Assembly: GCA_027346765.1 (NCBI GenBank)
Contig: DAIERN010000062.1
Span: forward strand, 1 to 7,619
Direction: 5' to 3'
Source of the DNA: Chloroflexota bacterium
GTDB lineage: Bacteria; Chloroflexota; Limnocylindria; Limnocylindrales; CSP1-4
Length of the DNA: 7,619 bases
Below are positions 1 through 6,079 of the stretch, in pieces. Both the position numbers and the translations under genes were made by a program. Each line of letters opens with the position of its first letter. Position 1 is the stretch's first letter. The notes beneath the pieces are model-generated. The model worked only from the letters and a program-made list of their open reading frames with translations, was not told the origin of the DNA and made no database searches.

Positions 1-118
1 GCTGGGACGGATCGCGGTCAGGTTCATTCTACGAGTCTGTTGCGGATTTGTGACTCGGCCGTCCGGTGGGCTGAGGCGACTGTTCGGGAGCGTGATCTAG
101 CGTGGGCTGGCCAGTTGC

Positions 119-126
119 AGGAGGTG
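119..126 (+). promoter_or_regulatory. Strong Shine-Dalgarno for the DUF3008-like gene
   Basis: AGGAGGTG lies 4 bases before the ATG at 131. It is a near-perfect anti-16S match and fixes the start of a gene too short to be called on length alone. In the rest of the gene-free stretch 1-130 I see no convincing -35/-10 pair and no hairpin. Confidence 0.75.
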
Positions 127-130
127 CCAA

Positions 131-268
131 ATGCCCGCTAAATCGGAGAAGCAGCGCAAGTTCATGGGCGCCGAATTGGCGCGCAAGCGTGCCGGCAAGA
201 AGACTCAGACCGGCATGAGCGAGAAAGAGCTGGAGAAGTACGCCAGCAAGGGCCAGAAGTCGAGCTAG
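131..268 (+). CDS. Small basic DUF3008-like protein (45 aa)
   Basis: A 45-residue lysine-rich soluble protein that begins MPAKSEKQRKFMGAELARKR and ends in a Ser/Lys tail. The MPAKS start, the Q-(R)-x-F-M-G block at about residues 8-13, the A-R-K-R-A-G-K stretch and the later G-M-S-E-K-E-L-E-K-Y-A-S block (about residues 29-40) match the layout of the DUF3008 family as I remember it. These are very short proteins found in many bacteria, some plasmids and phages, with no established function. The start is set by a strong AGGAGGTG ribosome site 4 bases upstream. The gene stands alone on this strand and converges on the unknown gene 265-1332, sharing the palindrome CTAG at the stop codons. High charge and small size would fit nucleic-acid binding or a stress-associated disordered protein, but that is a guess. 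I am sure it is a real gene and moderately sure of the family. Confidence 0.72.
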   Translation: MPAKSEKQRKFMGAELARKRAGKKTQTGMSEKELEKYASKGQKSS

Positions 269-1332
269 ACCAACAGCAGCCTGACCCCGGGGCCGACCAG
301 GCTGTGACCGCCCAGCAGGATCGGCATTTCCGCTGCGGACGCTGAGGCGGTCAGATCGCGCAACCAGGGATCGCGGACCTCTGCCGATCGGTGCAGGTCG
401 CTGTTGAAGCGGTCGCTGGCGTGCGGCCAGCGCGACTCGTCTGCGCCCAGGCGCGCCGCGAGCAGGACGCGGCTGTCGACGAGGGCCGCGTCGCCCAGGC
501 TGGCGACGATCTCCGCGAAGGCCGCCGGGCCGCGCTGATCGAGCAGCAGGCTGAGGGTGGAGTTGGGTCGGCGCGCGACGGTCGGCGCGGCCCCGGCGAT
601 GGCCAGCGGGCTTGACGCGCGCAGGCCGCGCTCCTCTGACAGGAAGCGCACCCGGCAGCGAACGTTGAGCTCCAGCCAGGCGAGGGTGCGCGACCCGCTG
701 CGGCCAAAGATAAGCAGCTCTTTGGTGGGATCGCGCACCACGGCGCGCAACTCTTCGAGGCGCGGGATAGTGAGCTTGGCAGTGGCTGCTGCGCGGCGCA
801 GCCATGATGGCGCGCCCGGTGCGAGCGCGGCCAAGGCGACGTCGAGCGGCGTATCAAGGTCCAGCGCGAGCCGCTCCCTGCCCGGCAGCTCGGTGACGAC
901 GAACCCGGCGCGCTCCTCGAGCCAGCGCGGCAGCGGGTTGTCGCCCGGTAGCGGCGGCAGGTCGCGCAGGGTCGCCGCGCGACCCAACGCGACGATATCC
1001 GACGAGTAGCGGTTGTTCGTGACGGCCTGGCGCTCGCCCGACGCGGCCACGCTGACCAGCCGCCGCGCGTCACCTGGGTTGAGCCGCGGGACCGCGCCGC
1101 TGCCCAAGATCACCGCCCCGCCGCGCGCCGGCGCGACGCTCGCCAGGACCTCGCCGAACGTCAACCCTTCGTGCCACTCGTCCAACACGCGCGGCGTCGC
1201 GGCGCCGGCGCGCTCGAACAGCACCGCTTGGCGCTGAGCCAGCTCTGCCCGCACGCCGGCCAGGAAGCGCACGAGTTCAGGGTCGCCAACAGTCGCCGGG
1301 CGGTGGAAGATGAGTACGGCCGGACGCGTCAT
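265..1332 (-). CDS. Uncharacterised 355-aa protein, possible nucleotidyltransferase-like (MobA/CofC-like) N-terminal half
   Basis: I do not firmly recognise this soluble 355-residue protein, which has no signal peptide or membrane segment. Residues 1-175 resemble a GT-A nucleotidyltransferase layout: a hydrophobic first strand (AVLIFHRPA, 5-13), a strand AVILGSGAVPRL (73-84) where MobA/CofC-type enzymes carry their metal-binding loop, TNNRYSSDIVALG (105-117), and LDLDTPLDVA (157-166), which recalls the D-[IV]-D-T-P element near the end of CofC and IspD-like folds. The usual N-terminal glycine-rich nucleotide loop is not visible, so activity is uncertain. Residues 185-355 look like a second domain, with LLIFGRSGS (207-215), a conserved-looking SEERGLRAS (232-240) and a glycine-rich end GGHSLVGPG (341-349). 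The open frame continues upstream to 1437, but that part lies over folK. I chose ATG 1332 because AGGG sits about 6 bases before it and the folK overlap disappears. It diverges from folK and converges on the DUF3008-like gene. Existence of the gene is likely; function is open. Confidence 0.7.
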   Translation of the reverse strand: MTRPAVLIFHRPATVGDPELVRFLAGVRAELAQRQAVLFERAGAATPRVLDEWHEGLTFGEVLASVAPARGGAVILGSGAVPRLNPGDARRLVSVAASGERQAVTNNRYSSDIVALGRAATLRDLPPLPGDNPLPRWLEERAGFVVTELPGRERLALDLDTPLDVALAALAPGAPSWLRRAAATAKLTIPRLEELRAVVRDPTKELLIFGRSGSRTLAWLELNVRCRVRFLSEERGLRASSPLAIAGAAPTVARRPNSTLSLLLDQRGPAAFAEIVASLGDAALVDSRVLLAARLGADESRWPHASDRFNSDLHRSAEVRDPWLRDLTASASAAEMPILLGGHSLVGPGVRLLLV

Positions 1333-1365
1333 AGGCGCCCTGAGTCTAGATTTGAAGGCAGCAAA
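1333..1365. promoter_or_regulatory. Short divergent control region between the unknown gene and folK
   Basis: Only 33 bases separate the two divergent start codons, so both promoters must lie here or inside the opposite gene. TAGATT (1347-1352, plus) and TAGACT on the complementary strand fit the TANNNT -10 pattern and overlap at a CTAGA core. AAGG (1356-1359) is a plausible ribosome site for folK, and AGGG on the minus strand one for the unknown gene. No good -35 boxes are visible. The location is certain; the individual elements are weak. Confidence 0.35.
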
Positions 1366-1908
1366 GTGGCCAAGCATGTGCGGGCATATGTGGGTCTGGG
1401 CGCGAACGTGGGCGATGCGCGCGCCAACCTGCGCCACGCCGTGCGGGCCCTTGGCGCGCTGCCCGGCGTGGGCGTCCGCGGGCTATCGCGGCTCTACCGG
1501 ACCAAGCCTGTCGGCGTGACCGACCAACCGGATTTCCTGAATGCAGTCGTCGCGCTGGACGTGCCGCTCGGCCCCGATTCGGACACCGGCGCCCTGGCCC
1601 TCCTCGCGACGCTCAAGGTGCTCGAAGCCGCCATCGGCCGGAAGGCCCGCCGCCGCTGGGGTCCGCGCGAGATCGACCTGGACCTGCTCATCTTTGGCCG
1701 TCACCGCATCAAGGTCGCGCGGCCGGACGGGCGCTGGCTGGAGGTGCCGCACAAAGATGCCCAGGCGCGACTCTTCGTGCTCGCGCCCCTCGCCGACCTT
1801 GCCCCGTGGCTGGTCCCGCCCGGCTGGGGCGAGTCGGTCGAGACCGCTCGCCGGCGCGTGGCCGCAGCCGAGCCTGAGAACGCGGTTCAGGTCGTCGGGA
1901 AGCTGTAG
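1366..1908 (+). CDS. folK: 2-amino-4-hydroxy-6-hydroxymethyldihydropteridine pyrophosphokinase (HPPK)
   Basis: FolK transfers pyrophosphate from ATP to 6-hydroxymethyl-7,8-dihydropterin, the step before dihydropteroate synthase in cytosolic folate synthesis. The 180-residue product covers the whole family: the N-terminal strand AYVGLGANVGDARANL (7-22), LYRTKPVGVTDQPDFLNAVV (43-62) and the HPPK signature RRWGPREIDLDLLIFG (96-111). The signature contains the two magnesium-binding aspartates (D104, D106), W98 and R101. VPH (127-129) and FVLAPLADLAP (137-147) complete the pattern. All expected catalytic residues are present. GTG 1366 is preferred because AAGG lies about 6 bases upstream; a second in-frame GTG at 1378 is possible. 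The open frame back to 1171 has no family similarity and overlaps the opposite gene. The usual neighbours folP and folB are absent; folK stands alone here, divergent from an unknown gene, and ends 1 base before the convergent MFS gene. Confidence 0.95.
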   Translation: MAKHVRAYVGLGANVGDARANLRHAVRALGALPGVGVRGLSRLYRTKPVGVTDQPDFLNAVVALDVPLGPDSDTGALALLATLKVLEAAIGRKARRRWGPREIDLDLLIFGRHRIKVARPDGRWLEVPHKDAQARLFVLAPLADLAPWLVPPGWGESVETARRRVAAAEPENAVQVVGKL

Positions 1909-1909
1909 T

Positions 1910-3214
1910 TCAGATCTCGGGGCTGCCCGCCAGCACTTCGGCTGAGGCGCCCAACCGCTCGTTGCGCGTCCGTCTGCGCGTGCGGATCAGCAGCAGTACG
2001 ACGACTGCGGCCACGGCGAATCCTGCGCCCACAAAGAAAGGCGCTGGCGGCCCGTACGCGTCCCACAACAACCCGGCGACGAGCGACGCGGGGAGTACCG
2101 CGGCTGCGATCGCCGCGTTGAGAATGCCGTAGCCCGTGGCGCGCAGGTTGGCCGGCGTGACGTCGGCGATGTAGGCGCGACCCACCGCCTCGTTGATGCC
2201 GTAGTACGCGCCGTAGAGGATCCACAGTCCGGCGGCCGCGATCGGTGATGCGGCGAGGGCGAAGCCGGCATATGCCGCCGCGTAGATGAGCCACGCGATC
2301 GCCAGTGGCGCGCGCCGGCCGAACCTGTCGCTCAGCGCGCCGGCGGGGAACGAAATGAGCGTGTCCACCAGGTTCATCGCGACGATCATCAGCAGCAGGT
2401 CCGTCAGGACAGCGCCCAGCTGCTGCGTGCGCAGCGCCAGGAATGCGTCGCTCGAGTTGCCCAGCGCAAAGAGCGTGTTGGCGGCGATGAACAGCCAGAA
2501 CGGCTTTGGCAGCTGGCGGGCGGTCGCCACCAACCGCTGCCACCGAGTGCGGGCGGGCGCCGATTCCCCTGCCGCCGTCGCCTGCGGCGCCCGACGCACG
2601 TCGCGGACGCCGACGAAGATGACCCCGACCGCGAGCGCCGCCGGGATGAGCGCGATCAAGGCGATCAGGTGGAATGTTGGCCCATCCAGCTCGCGCTCGC
2701 CGCCCGCGGCCACGAGCACGATCACCAGCGCGGCCAACACGCCCAGGAACGCGCCCAGCGTGTCCATTGCGCGGTGGAAGCCAAACGCGCGGCCGCGATA
2801 GGCCGCGTCCGTTGAGTCGGCGATTAGCGCGTCGCGCGGCGCCGTTCGGATGCCCTTGCCCAGCCGATCGCCCAGGCGTGCCAGCAGCACCAGGGGCCAG
2901 ACCGACGCGACAACGAAGAGCACCTTGGCCACGGTCGACGAGCCGTAGCCGATCCCGACAAGCAGCTTGCGCCGGCCCAGTCGGTCGGACAGCGCGCCGC
3001 TGACCAGCTTCAGGGCCGCGGCGGCGCTCTCAGCGATGCCCTCGATCAGGCCGATGATCGCCGGGCCGGCGAGCAGCACGTTCGCCAGGTACAGCGGCAC
3101 GAGGTAGATCAGCATCTCCGACGAGATATCGGTCAGCAGGCTGACCAATGCCAGCGCGGCGACGTTGCGCGTGATGCCCTTGAAAACCGAGCTGCGCTTC
3201 GCGCTAACGGTCAA
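1910..3214 (-). CDS. MFS transporter, 12 transmembrane helices
   Basis: A 434-residue inner-membrane transporter of the major facilitator superfamily, probably a proton-driven exporter of small molecules; the substrate cannot be read from the sequence. The loop between helices 2 and 3 carries the MFS motif A, GALSDRLGRRK (73-83). The pseudo-repeat in the second half has GALSDRFGRRA (292-302), as expected from the duplicated six-helix fold. GIRTAPRDALIADS (121-134) followed by RGRAFGFHRAMDTLGAFLG (140-158) is a pattern I know from a subgroup of bacterial MFS proteins related to drug-type transporters. A charged loop (about 203-235) joins the two halves. The only usable start is TTG 3214: the next in-frame methionine is residue 34, inside helix 1. 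The TTG lies within the last 11 bases of the upstream membrane-protein gene, so translation is probably coupled. It is the last gene of the purH-glpX group and ends 1 base from the folK stop. Confidence 0.9.
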   Translation of the reverse strand: MTVSAKRSSVFKGITRNVAALALVSLLTDISSEMLIYLVPLYLANVLLAGPAIIGLIEGIAESAAAALKLVSGALSDRLGRRKLLVGIGYGSSTVAKVLFVVASVWPLVLLARLGDRLGKGIRTAPRDALIADSTDAAYRGRAFGFHRAMDTLGAFLGVLAALVIVLVAAGGERELDGPTFHLIALIALIPAALAVGVIFVGVRDVRRAPQATAAGESAPARTRWQRLVATARQLPKPFWLFIAANTLFALGNSSDAFLALRTQQLGAVLTDLLLMIVAMNLVDTLISFPAGALSDRFGRRAPLAIAWLIYAAAYAGFALAASPIAAAGLWILYGAYYGINEAVGRAYIADVTPANLRATGYGILNAAIAAAVLPASLVAGLLWDAYGPPAPFFVGAGFAVAAVVVLLLIRTRRRTRNERLGASAEVLAGSPEI

Positions 3215-3572
3215 GCCAGGCCCACTTGCCGATGGATCTTGCGACCAAGAGTGCGATAGCCGAGTTCACGAGAGCGGGCAGGACGAAGAAGATCGGGATC
3301 AGTGTGAGAGCTGCACCTAAGTCGTTGTCCCGCACCAGGACACCTGCTGCTACCAGGAGGACGGCGGTTACACCCACGAACTGAATACCCATGAGTACCG
3401 TCGTCAACCGTCGAGACCAACGCTGGCGTACAAGAACTACGCCTACCGCGAGCACATCAAGCGCCGCGATGAACAACAGGAGGAGCCTGGGCCACTCCGG
3501 CGATTGCCAGATCTGTGTCGCCGCCCAGCCGGAAACGAGCGCTGCGGCGACCAGAAGAATCAACCCGAACAC
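3204..3572 (-). CDS. Small four-helix integral membrane protein, function unknown
   Basis: A 122-residue protein that I do not recognise. Four hydrophobic segments are clear at about residues 2-20, 29-48, 57-80 and 87-110, joined by short charged loops (RQRWSRR at 49-55, RDND at 81-84), so it should sit wholly in the cytoplasmic membrane. The GTG start at 3572 lies 14 bases after the glpX stop, with only a weak purine-rich ribosome site (AAGAGA on the minus strand). Its last 11 bases overlap the start of the MFS gene, so it may act as a translational bridge or as a partner of that transporter. Hand-counted GC over 3241-3480 is 141 of 240 (about 59%). Sixty-base samples from the neighbours give 77% (MFS, 2701-2760), 67% (glpX, 4261-4320) and 77% (purH, 4801-4860), so this gene differs in composition and may be a later insertion into the operon. 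Confidence 0.75.
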   Translation of the reverse strand: MFGLILLVAAALVSGWAATQIWQSPEWPRLLLLFIAALDVLAVGVVLVRQRWSRRLTTVLMGIQFVGVTAVLLVAAGVLVRDNDLGAALTLIPIFFVLPALVNSAIALLVARSIGKWAWLDR

Positions 3573-3586
3573 GGACCGCGCGTCTC

Positions 3587-4564
3587 TTACAGGCGCACGG
3601 CGGGTGGCTTGTCGCGGTCGAACATGTGGACCGTGTCGATGAAGCGCACTTCCTTGGTTTGATAGCCCATGACCAGCGAGTGGGTGCGCGCGCCGCCGCC
3701 AAAGAAGCGCACGCCGCCCAGCAGGTCGCCGTCGGTCACGCCGGTGGCGCTGAACACGATGTTCTTGCCCGGCGCCAGGTCAGACGTGGTGTAGACGCGC
3801 TCCATCGACGGGTCGACGCCCATCGCGACGGCGCGATCGCGTTCTTCGTCGCTGCGCCAGCGCAGCCGCGCCTGGATTTCACCGCCCAAACAACGCAGTG
3901 CGGCCGCGGTCAGGACACCCTCGGGCGCGCCGCCGGTGCCCATCACAGCGTGCACGCCGGTGCCGCGCACGGCGCACGAGATAGCCGCTGAGAGATCGCC
4001 GTCGCTGATGAGCTTGATGCGCGCGCCGGCCGAGCGCACGTCAGCGATGAGCGCCTGGTGGCGCGGCCGGTCCAGGATGACGACCGTCAAATCGGCCACC
4101 TTGCGGCCCAGGACGGACGCGATCCGGTTCAGGTTCTCCGCCGGTGTGAGGCGGATATCCACCTTGCCCGCCACGTCCGGTCCCACGCACAGCTTGTCGA
4201 GGTAAGTGTCCGGCGCGTTGAACAGGCCGCCCTTCTCGGATGCGGCGATGACTGTGATCGCGTTGGCGTTGCCGTGGGCGACCAGGTTGGTGCCCTCCAG
4301 CGGATCGACGGCGATATCGATCTCAGGCTGGCCGGGCATGCTCCGGCCCACGCTCTCGCCGATGAACAGCATGGGCGCCTTGTCGCGCTCGCCCTCGCCG
4401 ATGACGATCTTGCCCGCAAGATCGACGTCATCGAAAGTGCGCCGCATAGCCTCTACCGCGGCACGATCGGCTGCCTCGTTGTCGCCGCGACCCATGTGGC
4501 GGGCGGCTTCAATTGCCGCGGCCTCAGTCACGCGCACCATCTCCAGGGCCAGCAGGCTCTCCAT
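3587..4564 (-). CDS. glpX: Class II fructose-1,6-bisphosphatase
   Basis: GlpX hydrolyses fructose-1,6-bisphosphate to fructose-6-phosphate in the cytosol, the committed step of gluconeogenesis, and depends on divalent metal. In some bacteria class II enzymes also act on sedoheptulose-1,7-bisphosphate. The 325-residue product is full length for the family. Visible motifs: [18 protein letters not shown] (11-28), D33, [12 protein letters not shown] (55-66, containing E57), [11 protein letters not shown] (83-93, with D87 and E90), [10 protein letters not shown] (116-125), [10 protein letters not shown] (208-217, E215) and [14 protein letters not shown] (269-282). D33, E57, D87, E90 and E215 correspond to the metal and catalytic acids D33, E57, D85, E88 and E213 of the E. 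coli enzyme, so it should be active. ATG 4564 is chosen over an upstream extension because an AGGGGGAG ribosome site lies 4 bases before it; that site contains part of the purH stop codon. Downstream are the small membrane protein and the MFS gene. Confidence 0.96.
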   Translation of the reverse strand: MESLLALEMVRVTEAAAIEAARHMGRGDNEAADRAAVEAMRRTFDDVDLAGKIVIGEGERDKAPMLFIGESVGRSMPGQPEIDIAVDPLEGTNLVAHGNANAITVIAASEKGGLFNAPDTYLDKLCVGPDVAGKVDIRLTPAENLNRIASVLGRKVADLTVVILDRPRHQALIADVRSAGARIKLISDGDLSAAISCAVRGTGVHAVMGTGGAPEGVLTAAALRCLGGEIQARLRWRSDEERDRAVAMGVDPSMERVYTTSDLAPGKNIVFSATGVTDGDLLGGVRFFGGGARTHSLVMGYQTKEVRFIDTVHMFDRDKPPAVRL

Positions 4565-4568
4565 GTGG

Positions 4569-4576
4569 CTCCCCCT
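4569..4576 (-). promoter_or_regulatory. glpX Shine-Dalgarno overlapping the purH stop codon
   Basis: On the minus strand the sequence reads CAC-TAG-GGGGAG-CCAC-ATG. The last two bases of the PurH stop (TAG, 4577-4575) are the first two of the AGGGGGAG ribosome site of glpX, with a 4-base spacer. A ribosome ending on purH would cover the glpX site, which points to translational coupling. Confidence 0.7.
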
Positions 4577-6014
4577 AGTGGCGGTAGTGGCGCTTGCCGG
4601 TGAAGACCATCGCCAGATGGTGACGGTTGGCGACGTCGATGGCCATCTCATCGCGGACCGAGCCGCCCGGTTGGATGATCGCGGTCACGCCGCGCTCGGC
4701 CGCGAGCTGGATCGCGTCGGCGAAGGGGAAGTAGGCATCTGACGCGAGCACGGCGAGCTTCGAGCGCTCGGCGGCCTTGTGTAGCGCGATCTCGACCGCG
4801 GTCAGGCGGCTCGCTTGGCCCGCGCCCACGCCGACGAGCGCGGTGTGATGGGCGAGCACGACCGCGTTGCTCGTCACGTGCCGCACCGCGCGCCACGCGA
4901 ACAGCAGGTCCGTCAGCTCTTCAAGGGTTGGGTGACGGTTGGTGACGACGCGCAGCTGCGACCGGTCGACCTCGCCGGAATCGCGCGTCTCCACGAGCAG
5001 ACCACCGTCGACCCGGGCAAAGTCGAGCCGGGCAATGCCGTAGTCGGACAGGCCCTGCGTCATCCGGTGGGGCACGGCCAGCAGGGCCAGCCGCTGCTTT
5101 TCGGCCAGGATCTCGCGCGCCGGTGCCGTGAACGCGGGCGCGACGATCGCCTCATAGGCGTTGCCCGCCAGCGCCTCCGCCGTATTGCCGTCGACCTCGC
5201 GATTCAGCGCCACGACCGCGCCAAAGGCGGACACGGGATCGCCGGCAAGCGCCTTCTCGTAAGCCTGGGCGAGCAGCTCGTCGGATGCCAGGCCAGTCGG
5301 GTTGGCCTGCTTGACGATGCAGCAGCTGGGCGCGGTGAAGTCGGTGGCAATCCGGTAGGCCGCGTCGAGATCGATCAGGTCGTTGAAGGTGGGCTGATCG
5401 CCCTGGAGCTGGGTCGCGTCGGCGAGCGAACCGGAGCGGTGGGTCGTCTCGCGGTAGAACGCGGCCTGCTGCTGCGGGTTCTCGCCGTAACCCAGGTCGC
5501 GCACCTTCTCGACGACCACGGCGAGGCGATTGGGGAATCGCGTCCCGCCCAGGTGGTTGAGGTAGCCCGCGACCTCGGCGAAGTACGCGGCGACGTCAGC
5601 CAGGGCGTCCGCGGCCAAGCGCTGGCGCAGCTCCGCTGAAACGCTGCCCAGCGTGCGCAGCTCGTCGAGCAAAGTCGGGTAGTGACGCGGGTTCGACACC
5701 GCGGCGACGTTCGCGAAGCCACGTGCCGCCGCGGCCATGAGCGAGGTCGTCCTGACGTCGATCATGGCGATCGCCTCGTCGAGCGGCACGACCTGGCCGC
5801 CCACTTTCTGGGCGAACGGCTCGACGTTGGCGACGACGATGTCGAAGCCATCAACCGACAGTCCGTCTGGGTCGGCCGGCTGCGCGGCTACGCCTGTTTC
5901 GGCCAGCGCAGCGGCGGAGTCGGGGTCGGCGTGAAGCTCAACACCCAGAGCCGCGAGGTCGCGTCCAAACTCGGCTATGCCGTCGCTGTCGGCGACCGAG
6001 AGCAGGGCCCGCAC
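4575..6014 (-). CDS. purH: PurH-like bifunctional purine protein (AICAR transformylase / IMP cyclohydrolase) with a shortened cyclohydrolase domain
   Basis: PurH normally formylates AICAR with 10-formyl-tetrahydrofolate and closes the ring to IMP, the last two steps of purine synthesis. This 479-residue homologue is shorter than the usual 510-530. The N-terminal domain starts normally ([20 protein letters not shown]) and keeps [10 protein letters not shown] (58-67) and [16 protein letters not shown] (85-100). Between residues 29 and 55 it has lost the STGGTA-type loop and the whole RVKTLHP/HGG segment, about 35-40 residues, and the usual GG after NID is RT (88-89). The C-terminal transformylase domain is well kept from YGENP (176-180) to the RHYRH end, including [13 protein letters not shown] (263-275), SNAVVLA (382-388), GAGQASR (397-403) and [12 protein letters not shown] (424-435). 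However, the usual KH-x-NPCG reads KQANPTG (235-241), and YGENPHQ reads YGENPQQ. The GTG start has AGAGGA close upstream. It is the first gene of the minus operon. Family is certain; full bifunctional activity is doubtful. Confidence 0.9.
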   Translation of the reverse strand: MRALLSVADSDGIAEFGRDLAALGVELHADPDSAAALAETGVAAQPADPDGLSVDGFDIVVANVEPFAQKVGGQVVPLDEAIAMIDVRTTSLMAAAARGFANVAAVSNPRHYPTLLDELRTLGSVSAELRQRLAADALADVAAYFAEVAGYLNHLGGTRFPNRLAVVVEKVRDLGYGENPQQQAAFYRETTHRSGSLADATQLQGDQPTFNDLIDLDAAYRIATDFTAPSCCIVKQANPTGLASDELLAQAYEKALAGDPVSAFGAVVALNREVDGNTAEALAGNAYEAIVAPAFTAPAREILAEKQRLALLAVPHRMTQGLSDYGIARLDFARVDGGLLVETRDSGEVDRSQLRVVTNRHPTLEELTDLLFAWRAVRHVTSNAVVLAHHTALVGVGAGQASRLTAVEIALHKAAERSKLAVLASDAYFPFADAIQLAAERGVTAIIQPGGSVRDEMAIDVANRHHLAMVFTGKRHYRH

Positions 6015-6017
6015 GTG

Positions 6018-6023
6018 TCCTCT
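6018..6023 (-). promoter_or_regulatory. Ribosome binding site of purH
   Basis: AGAGGA on the minus strand, with its GAGG core 4 bases before the GTG at 6014. It supports the GTG start, which also matches where the PurH family begins (M-R-A-L-x-S-V). Confidence 0.55.
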
Positions 6024-6051
6024 AAGTCCCTCTCGGCGAGTTGGCTGGCCG

Positions 6052-6057
6052 AGTATA
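6052..6057 (-). promoter_or_regulatory. Candidate -10 box for the purH operon
   Basis: TATACT on the minus strand differs from TATAAT at one base and lies 37 bases before the purH GTG, leaving room for a short leader with the AGAGGA site. No recognisable -35 box is found 16-18 bases upstream. It is the best promoter-like hexamer in the purH upstream region. Confidence 0.4.
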
Positions 6058-6067
6058 GGCGAGGCGC

Positions 6068-6073
6068 TATCCT
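6068..6073 (+). promoter_or_regulatory. Candidate leaderless-type -10 box for the membrane protein gene at 6080
   Basis: TATCCT (TANNNT pattern) ends 6 bases before the GTG at 6080, the spacing expected if transcription starts on the start codon itself. No Shine-Dalgarno sequence is present before this GTG, which fits a leaderless transcript. There is no clear -35 box. Confidence 0.4.
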
Positions 6074-6079
6074 GCGGCC

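Noticed and set aside
1..27. Possible minus-strand gene start reading MNLTAIRPS
   Set aside because: Only nine codons are in the window and the nearby TAGAAT overlaps the ATG itself, so neither a promoter nor a product can be supported.
107..114. CTGGCCAG palindrome before the DUF3008-like gene
   Set aside because: An 8-base palindrome with no loop or repeat partner is expected by chance in GC-rich DNA.
29..805. 258-codon open frame on the minus strand
   Set aside because: It overlaps the unknown gene on the same strand in another frame and the DUF3008-like gene, and its product is Arg/Pro/Ala-rich without motifs, typical of a GC-rich shadow frame.
1171..1365. N-terminal extension of folK by 65 codons
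   Set aside because: The extension overlaps the opposite gene, lacks HPPK similarity, and the family N-terminus fits GTG 1366.
4565..4651. N-terminal extension of glpX by 29 codons
   Set aside because: It runs through the end of purH, has no family similarity, and a strong ribosome site supports ATG 4564.
4815..5639. 274-codon open frame on the plus strand inside purH
   Set aside because: It lies wholly opposite a well-supported PurH frame, has no family resemblance and no plausible ribosome site; long antisense frames are expected at this GC level.
5820..5930. Frameshift as the cause of the shortened PurH N-terminus
   Set aside because: The frame is continuous with recognisable family residues on both sides and the missing segment is not found in another frame, so an in-frame loss fits better.
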